64,000 nucleotides of DNA from the NCBI RefSeq assembly GCF_905220415.1, contig NC_059551.1, positions 2,614,001 to 2,678,000 of the forward strand, read 5' to 3'. Positions 56,378 through 64,000 of this stretch are shown here, in pieces. Source of the stretch: Colias croceus (Eukaryota; Arthropoda; Insecta; Lepidoptera; Pieridae). How positions within the stretch are numbered: the stretch's first letter is position 1; every line of letters begins with the position of its first letter. Under the pieces are notes generated by a model. That model made no database searches and was not told where the DNA came from. It saw only the letters and a list, made by a program, of their open reading frames with translations. The position numbers and the translations under genes are program-made.

Positions 56378-59300
56378 ATGTGAAGACATCACGTGAAAAC
56401 TACCGGTTCGATTTCGATGAAACTTGGTATAATTATACCTTATTATCCTGGGCGTAAAATAGGATACTTTTTATCCTGGAAAAATACGTAGAAAAAAAAT
56501 TAATCTCAATTTTTCAGTTATCCATAGACGTTGTTCTGTAGTAGGTACCGCGAACACACGTTGCGTATTATTATAGACCTAGCCGTATTTGGGTCCAATA
56601 GATATTTATAAGATGTCATTGTCCGAGTTACTCAAAATGGAGAAATAAACCATCCACGCAAAGACCGACATCCGCGCGGACGGAGTCGCGGGCGGAAGCT
56701 AGTAATAAAATATAAATCATAACTAAGTAAACAGTACTATACTAAATACTTATTTGTAAACTATACTAATAAGTATATTTTTATCAATTAGTTTATTATC
56801 ATATTTTAGTGATATTTTAGTTTTGAATAAAAATGCAGTCAGCTTAGTCGATATGAAAGTCGAAAATTGAATCTTCCAAACCTGAAATTATTCTGTTGAA
56901 ATTACTTTCGAGTCGAAATAATTTCTTTTTACTATGCAACATTAACCTCAATAAGTGATTGCGTGAAATTAACCCTAATTACTGATTATCGATCGTAAAC
57001 AATTTAAAGGCCCTTGTACTCTTTTGGTCGAGGTTATTAGAAACTTATTGCTAAACAATTAATACCACTTTGAAATTTAAGTTAGTGTAAAATTAAACAA
57101 ATTTTAACTGACTTGTGTATTGAAATTTCAATGAAACGCTATTCAATAATAGCGGCTACAAAAACGAGTTCAATTTTCGAAACGACTTCATTTTTTCGGT
57201 TGTATATTGTTTGTACACGTCTAATTTCCAAACGAATGTACTAAATTAGATAAATCTTTATAAGTTCGCTATCGTAAAATTATTTTAACTATCTAAGCAA
57301 CTACCTATATAAATAAATAAAAAAGAAAATTTCGACCCGGTAAAGCCCGCTAGATATCGATATGTCGTCACTTAAACAATAATTATAGCCAATAACACTT
57401 CCGAAACGGAAGCAATTAACAATTTCTGTTTATCTAAGGCGTGTCAATTATTATATCACGTTTCATTATCTGTGGTAAGTAGTTAAAAAGACACTTTCAA
57501 TTGCCGTGCAGTAAAAGTGACATTTACGTAACTGATATCGCGCGAACAATTTGGCGCCAAAACGTTACTTCATGGTTAATTTTTTTATTCGTTTTGTACG
57601 CGAACAGACTTACAATGCACATTTAGAAAGTGAAATGTACTGAGGTCGATCGTTTGATAAGCGTACTAGATCACAATTGTGTACCTAATATTAGTGAAAC
57701 CGCTCTTGATTTCACTTTGGATATCAACATAAACAAGTAAAGTTGATTGTAAAGGTTACTTGATATGAAAGCAAGTAGTTACCAGCTATGTCGCTATTCA
57801 CGACCGATTTTCATATTTTCCTGTCTCTATGTAATGTAAGAGTAGGTTAAAGGTTTTAAATATACACGAAGTAATCGAAGTTTATGTGGTCAGGTATAGA
57901 CCAAGGTTTTGATAAAATAACTGAACAATAGATAATTAACAATTAATGTATTAAAATATAAAAAAGGATGAATAATAAATTCTGACGACTTTAGGTAACT
58001 AATTTATTAACCAATATCATGCATATTAAATTCGACATAAATAGCGACCGATTGTTTATAAAGGAAAAAATAAAAAAGTATACGATAAATTCGTATTACT
58101 AGGTATATAAATTCATGTAGGTAAGTAAATACGCGCCATGTGTTAGTTTGCCCTTTAAGTTTTTTCCCTCCTGCCCATATAAAAAGGACCTACAAATAAC
58201 ATTGTCCAATGGACAATTAAGTATAGGAAGTAATAACTAGGTATCAAAGATCAGGCTACGCCCAAGCCTGTTAGCCTTCAACGGGCAAACCAGGGTGAAA
58301 GGTACAATGCCGCTTACTTTGAGAAAACAAAGACATATACCTATTTTGGTCGTTACATTAAAATCAAGGCTCCACTATGTCACTTTTACTTATTTATTTT
58401 GCCACTTGAGTTCATAAGAACTTTAATATTTTTTATAGTCAGGATATTTTTCCTGTGTGTCGTAAATTTCAATTACAACGTGTAATTGCTTTCGCAATCC
58501 ACTTATAATTCAAGAGTTTTTACGAGGTGCAATATTTAAATTTTAGTATGGTTACTAGTCTAATTCACTTTATAGTTTCTACCACAGAGCAAGTACATAA
58601 TATGGTTTCTACTAAACAAACTACTAGTACTAGTAAGTACTTACTTGTTACTCGTTTTAAAAGCTTTTAACTTTTAATAAATAATATTGAGCATTGCTAT
58701 TTCAAGAAATTTTCCCAATAAAACATGACAATCGTATGATTGATTTTACATTAAACTATGTTCGGGTACTCATAAAGTTATATCCGTTACATTTGGAAAG
58801 TTGTTTTTCATAATATTCTATACAATAATGTAGGCGTTAAAGGGCTGTGTAGGAGTCGGACTCAGTTAATGTTCTCACCTACATTTATTTATTTTAATTA
58901 CATAACTAAATATACATTCTAAGTATCAACCCACACTTGTCAGAAAGTAATAACTTGTTGTACAAAGAATATATTTACAAATCATTATTTTTATAAAACA
59001 ATATACTTCACTCTATATTTTAAAAACTAGCCAACGCACAATACAAAATGTATTTAGTATTTCATCTTAAATGTCGTGTTCAAAATAATACGTGATTTTC
59101 AATACATACAACTAAAGACGTGCTTCTTATCATTTGCCTCGCTCCCAGTATGAACACATTTCATAATTCAACGTTTAGCGTGACTATAAACACAATGTAA
59201 GTTATCTGTGAGAAGGCGGGTAACAATATATCCGCGGTCAGCTTGCAGGCGAGCTCCAATTACGGCTTGCGCAAGCGCACCGTCCGTGACGAGACTTACT

Positions 59301-62300
59301 ACATCTTAACTCGATTTGACATACTTTAGTGGATTTTCTCAAGGAAATGTGCAATGCATTTGTAAACATGCGGATTTGATTTTGTTACAAGTAAATTCCT
59401 GCAGAAAAGCAAATTCCAAAAATTCAGTTGTTGTTTTAAAATCAGAAATAGCTGAGCATTCTGTGAGCATTACAGACCATAGTGTCAAGTGAAAAGAACG
59501 TAGTATTCACTAAGTAAAATTTTGTAATTTGTTAGTACATACCACAAGTACCAACATTCAAATATTAAACCGCTAAACCACGATACCTAACAAAAATGTT
59601 TTTGTAACCTGTATTTCAAAATGTAACTATACAATGAAACAACTTGTTATCATTAACCAGTTTTAGGTACACTAGAATACCTATTATCGAGTCCTAAATT
59701 ATGACTTAGGCAATAAAATTTTCTCAAATACTACCGAGTTTCAGAGAAGCTACTACTACTAGATAGCAAAGCGATAGAGCACGGTTTTGCCATAAAGAAT
59801 ACCTTAGAATACGAATGTTGAATGTAGCCACCTTATCTACTACCTAGGAATGAATCGTGATTATTAAATATTGATACGTTAATATTACCATTATAGAGAA
59901 TAAGGCCGGATATACAGACGGTATACCAGTGCACATTGAAATAAATAGAAACCATTTTAAAAAAAAGTTCTGTAGCTTTCAAGCTTTAACTTAGCGCAAT
60001 GAGATTGCAACTATGTAATTGCAAATAATTTTGCAATTACATCCATGGTATAATAAATATATTAGGTACTTATGAATTAATACCCAAGTAAAACGAAATT
60101 CGTCAATCGTCAAGAATTAGTGATATGGAAGACAGCATTAAAACCTAGTTATTGACACGGTATTTAACTAAATGATGAATTTTTTTCTATAATCTACTGG
60201 TGTACCTAGAGAGCAAAATAAATAAAACAACAATTTCCTTACAGCATTTACTAATCACCATGGCAATATTGGGGGCAGCATCAGCCCTGCCTTCATACAT
60301 AGCAGTGCCAGCAGATCAAATAGCCTTCGTTGACCTAACAGCGCTGCGGGCGAGGCGGGTCCCCAGACAGACTTTGGAGCCCCCACTGCCACAGGCTCTA
60401 TACAATGATGACTATCAACCAATACCCTTGGAGCAATACAACCAGCCTAGTAAGTCATTTATTTATTTTTTGTGGTTGTAAATAGGTATTAATTCGGTAT
60501 TTTTCAAAAGCCTTTTTCCGTACTCTTCAAATCAATAGTCCGTTTGCTTAGGCACTGAAAAGATGTAGAAGATTTGATGTAACAATGTATCCGCTATATT
60601 ACCCTTGAACGCTAATATGACGTTTGGAACAATATTGTATTTAACATCGCAAAACCATCACCCGTATACATAATACAAACAATGTTTTGCATAATGTTAA
60701 CCACTTAATATCCGAACACCACCATCATCAAACATTCACACGTGCAAAGGATTACATCAAACAATACTCGATTGCAAAACTATACTTAACCATTACCACG
60801 GGACTAAGTGAAAGTACTCTATACAAACTACAAAGGATTACTTTCTAGCAGAGTACCGAGACGTAACTCGTTTTCCGCTCGATAACATTCAGAACTTTCA
60901 TCTATTGTCCATATCTGATCTTTGTTATGTAAATGAAGGTTGCAGTTCCCTATTGGCACTATTACAAACAAACAAACAAACAAAAAATACTTTATTGTGC
61001 ACCACAGAGAAAAGTACAAGTAAAGACACAGAACATAAGTTAGTAAAAGAGCACAACAGGCGGTCTTATCGCTCAGACAGCGATCTCTTCCAGACAACCT
61101 GGTGGACAAGGAGACGCAGTGCAAAAGTAATAAAAATAGGGCAAAGTGCACTAAAAACAGAAAAAATAAAAAATAAATAATTAAATAAAAAACTATACAT
61201 AAATAGATATTTATATAAAGCATACAAATATACATAAACATACACATATATACATACATAATATAATCACTATATAGATAGATACAGACATATATATTAC
61301 AATATGAAAATAAACATACATATAATATATATAGGTAAATAAATACACATACATAAAATAGGAAACGCACACCGACACAATTAACTAATAAAATAAATAA
61401 TGAATTACCGACTAATTGGATAAATAAAATTGCTTCAGTAAGTTTTTGAACGTAGATAGAGATTGAGCTGCTCTTATGTCTAAGGGTAAAGCATTCCAAA
61501 GTCTAATGGCACGCACAGTAAACGAGGAGTTGTAAACATGATTGACATGCGGCGGCATTGCTAGACGATGTTTATTAGAGGAACGCGGCGGGTTGACGTT
61601 AGACACAAGGAACTCAAATCTCTCTTTTAAGTATCGCGGAGTTCTCGGATCGAACAGAACACAGTACAGGAGGTGAAGGATATGAGTATTTCGGCGAAGA
61701 CGGATGGGAAGCCATTTGAGCTTAGCGCGAAACTCGGAGACGTGATCGTATTTGCGCAAGCCAAACACAAATCTTATGCAGAAATTCTGAAGGCGCTCAA
61801 GGCAGTCTAGGTGGTATTCGTAGAGGTCAGGATAGCACGCATCAGCATAATCTATGATAGGTAAGAGGAGTGTTTGGACGAGCGCAATCTTAGTCGGTAT
61901 CGGCAGAAAATTGCGTAAGCGACGGAGCGAACCCGCAGCAGCAAAAACCTTTCTACGAACCTCCTTTATTTGGTGATTCCAAGATAGACACGAATCAATC
62001 CAAATGCCCAGACACTTAATTTCGGAACTATACGGTATAGCAATCCCATCAACTATTACCCTAGGCAAAGTAGAAAAGTCTATTTTGGAAACAAAGTATT
62101 TCGTACCGCATATTATACTTTGCGTCTTTTTTGGGTTTACGTTTAGGCCGTGGCTAAAACTCCAATCAACAATAGTGGATACGTCGTCGTTCAACTTAGC
62201 AATAGCATTCGGCAGGTCTTCAAACGAAGTGTGACAATAAATTTGAAAGTCGTCGGCATACATATGATAGAGAGAAGTGATGTTGAGGGATATTGAATTA

Positions 62301-63077
62301 ATAAATAAACTAAAAAGAAGAGGAGAAAGCACACCGCCTTGCGGAACACCAGCAGTAACGTCAGCCCAAGAGGAAAAAGAATTATCAACTTGGACACGCT
62401 GCTGGCGTTCCTGTAGATAACTACGAAACCAATCAATATCTGTTGGAGATATGTTAAGAGAACTAAGCGTGCTGAGAAGGACGTGCTATTACGTGTCCAC
62501 TTTCGATTTAATTACGTCGCGTTGCGTTGACAACTTCTCATAATTATATCACAAGTCACGACTGACCTATCTATAATGTAGACTCGTTAGACTAATAAAC
62601 ATTTATGTAATATGTGTTACCTTTGATATATAATTTTATATTACGCATAAACATAGGTTTTGCTCTACGATAGGTACTAAAGCATTTATATTTATAAAAT
62701 ACTCTTTTATGATAGTTATTATACTTAATTTATTTGAAACGTATGAGAATTCGGAATGTAGTATAAAGCACCATACTATTCGACACTTCATACTGAAATA
62801 AGGAATTTCTAACATCGAAATTTTAGCATTAAGCATCATCATCATTAACATTTAATTTTTTTTTTCAGCCGTAGCACTTGCCCCGCCACCCTTACCAGAA
62901 GCACCTGCTAGGATTCAAGCACAAGACAACAGTCCAGCCGCCCTCGGCGCCGTATCTCAATATGCGGAACGACCCTCAGACTTTGGAGAATATGTAGACT
63001 TCGGGGCACATACCGGAGACAATGGAGCCTTTGGGTGGTACGCTGACTACCCACTCAGCAATGGACAAAAGAATTAG
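55576..63077 (+). CDS. Small secreted protein, possibly cuticle-associated
   Basis: The proposed join is 55576-55578, 60245-60449 and 62869-63077, giving 138 residues; the last two exons are firm and the first is inferred. Exon 2 begins at an acceptor (TTACAG) and continues HLLITMAILGAASA, so that with a preceding Met a 15-residue signal peptide results, cut before LPSYI. The mature part has a basic stretch LRARRVPR that could be a processing site, then Pro-rich segments (EPPLPQ, APPPLPEAP). The C terminus is Gly/Asp/aromatic-rich (DFGAHTGDNGAFGWYADYP). I do not recognise a defined family; secretion and a cuticular role are inference. Introns are 4.7 kb and 2.4 kb; the second contains a LINE. 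Confidence 0.6.
55585..60244. other. Long first intron of the secreted-protein gene
   Basis: This stretch contains one Helitron-type copy (56222-56703) and is otherwise AT-rich. A perfect E2F-like palindrome TTTGGCGCCAAA lies at 57550-57561, and a GC-richer block with the palindrome GCTTGCGCAAGC at 59265-59276. Confidence 0.4.
56222..56703 (+). mobile_element. Helitron-type repeat with (GTCT)n, long subfamily
   Basis: It starts AATAAATCTGTAGAAGGGTC, has (GTCT)n from about 56338 to 56378, and ends CGCGCGGACGGAGTCGCGGG, CGGAAGCTAGT. Relative to the copy at 36048 it has about 150 extra bases before the end. Confidence 0.65.
60966..62485 (-). mobile_element. 5'-truncated LINE in intron, CTATTAC target duplication
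   Basis: The insert is bounded by CTATTAC at 60959-60965 and 62486-62492. On the minus strand it ends in CACAATAAAGTATTTT and a (TTTG)n tail. Only the C-terminal half of the reverse transcriptase ORF and the 3' untranslated region remain. Confidence 0.82.
61412..62332 (-). pseudogene. LINE reverse transcriptase, C-terminal part
   Basis: An open frame of 306 residues starts within the reverse transcriptase (LSPLLFSLFIN; YADDFQIY with the catalytic aspartates). It continues through the thumb and a C-terminal region (NPKKTQSIICG, SWNHQIKEVRRK, AIRLWNALPLDIR) to a TAA at 61412. Coding similarity extends upstream to about 62480 (ITAGVPQGG-like sequence), where the element is cut off. The downstream 3' untranslated region carries the ATCGCT/AGCGAT hairpin at 61064-61085. 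Confidence 0.82.
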
Positions 63078-64000
63078 AAGCATTTAAATCAATCTTGCCA
63101 CTACGGCATGTTACCAAAGACCGATTTGTGATGAGTGCTGTTAATTAATTTATATTTGTAAGCAGAATTACCGCACATTTGTTTTAGACGGTTAATTCCG
63201 CTGTGCACTCTTGGTAGAAGAAATATTTTTATCGTAGTTCAAATTAAAGTTCCTGAAGTATTTTTAGGTTTAAACAAAGTACACTGTGATATGCGCCTGG
63301 TAGTTCATTCTTTTTCGAATTTCTTTCTATTCACTACCTATTCACACTTGCCTGCCTTCTACTCACTATCAACACTTGCTTTCAATTTCACTACATTTTT
63401 AAATAAATATTGCACGTCGTTGCGTAATAACCAGTATCTACTGTGTAATGTGTATACCTGTCACACATTTTCTTTTTTCACATACAAAATTCGTCACCTA
63501 CCTATCTCACAATTCTCGAAACTTAAAATAATTTTAACACCACACTGCATACCTACTATAATCTTTTTAAACTTCTTTTCGCTTACCACTTATTTTCTAT
63601 CTCTTTGCCTTTACTTTATTATCTTTCTTACACTACTATCGTTTGCCATTTCTTCGACGTTATTACACCCGCTCTATTATTTACTTACTATCATATTGGC
63701 ACATGCTTAGCACATGCTTATCACCTTTTATTATTAAACTTCATTTTTAATTTCTTTTTTCAAACCTATGGCTTCTCTTCACAGCTTCTCTTATTCTATG
63801 TTTACTCTTTAACATACATAAATAATTATTATCATCAAATAATAAATTATCATTTCTAAAATTCTATTTTTAAACTTCTGTCTACATATAATTTTTTCAC
63901 TTAATACTTTTTCATATCTTCAATACTTATCTAACTTCATTCAATATGTTTTTCCATCTTATTTCATTTCAATACTGATTTATTTTCTTTTATCTCTCTT
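63078..64000. other. 3' flank, pyrimidine-rich on the plus strand
   Basis: ATTAAA near 63244 may be the poly(A) signal of the secreted-protein gene. From about 63300 to the end the plus strand is strongly T/C-biased, with CTTTTTCTA-like words. No gene is recognised. Confidence 0.4.

Noticed and set aside
57550..57561. Perfect E2F palindrome TTTGGCGCCAAA as a regulatory site
   Set aside because: A single short match in a long intron; a similar GGCGCC word also occurs in a papi intron near 37078, so chance is likely.
58150..58292. Possible TIR element (TTTGCCC..AAG words in inverted orientation)
   Set aside because: Similarity is limited to about 15 bases with mismatches and no duplication was found.
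60828..61499. 223-codon Tyr/Cys-rich frame
   Set aside because: It is the AT-rich 3' untranslated region of the LINE read in minus orientation; its residues reflect ATA/TAC-rich sequence.
63291..63859. Phe/Leu/Tyr-rich frames of 84-139 codons
   Set aside because: Low-complexity T/C-rich DNA gives hydrophobic pseudo-proteins; no start context, splice structure or domain supports a gene.

Overview
The window is nuclear DNA of a lepidopteran (moth or butterfly). It is AT-rich, with small spliced genes in large repeat-filled introns. About twenty copies of short dispersed elements end in a GGGCGAAGCC-type hairpin followed by CTAG and often carry a (GTCT)n stretch, as in the Lepidoptera-specific Lep1 Helitron-like repeats. 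The host genes also match insect families. No rRNA, tRNA or CRISPR array was seen.

Layout. 1-2590: 5' part of a Copia retrotransposon on the minus strand, running off the left edge. 3001-5831: a 150-bp tandem repeat interrupted by a hAT element (8-bp target duplication), itself interrupted by a decayed piggyBac element (TTAA duplication). 5832-11400: repeat-rich intergenic DNA with several terminal-inverted-repeat (TIR) elements. 11427-16173 (minus): a seven-exon histidine-acid-phosphatase gene of the PXYLP1 (2-phosphoxylose phosphatase) family. It is divergent from 16795-19219 (plus), a three-exon Ku80 (XRCC5) gene; about 620 bp containing a cluster of TGACG motifs separates them. 19696-20235 (minus): an unrecognised 179-residue acidic protein. 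20486-22830 (minus): a six-exon gene with SHIPPO-like Pro-Gly motifs and a Cys-rich C-terminal part. 24811-44067 (plus): the papi/TDRKH gene (membrane anchor, two KH domains, one Tudor domain), a partner of piRNA 3'-end maturation. Its introns hold a mariner element, a full-length Jockey-type LINE in antisense, a second 5'-truncated LINE, nested Helitron-like repeats, a partial exon duplication and a three-copy repeat that ends on a splice acceptor. 44108-55500: intergenic, with two large TIR elements and many Helitron-like copies. 55513-63077 (plus): a small secreted-protein gene with a TATA/initiator core promoter; its ATG appears to be the last codon of exon 1. The last kilobase is pyrimidine-rich and without a recognisable gene.

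The host genes are not an operon. The main theme is nesting of transposable elements and their intrusion into gene structures: a repeat-derived splice donor, a repeat at a splice acceptor, and a CA/TG repeat starting a few bases after a splice donor. All exon models rest on reading frame, splice dinucleotides and phase agreement read by eye; no alignment or transcript data were available.
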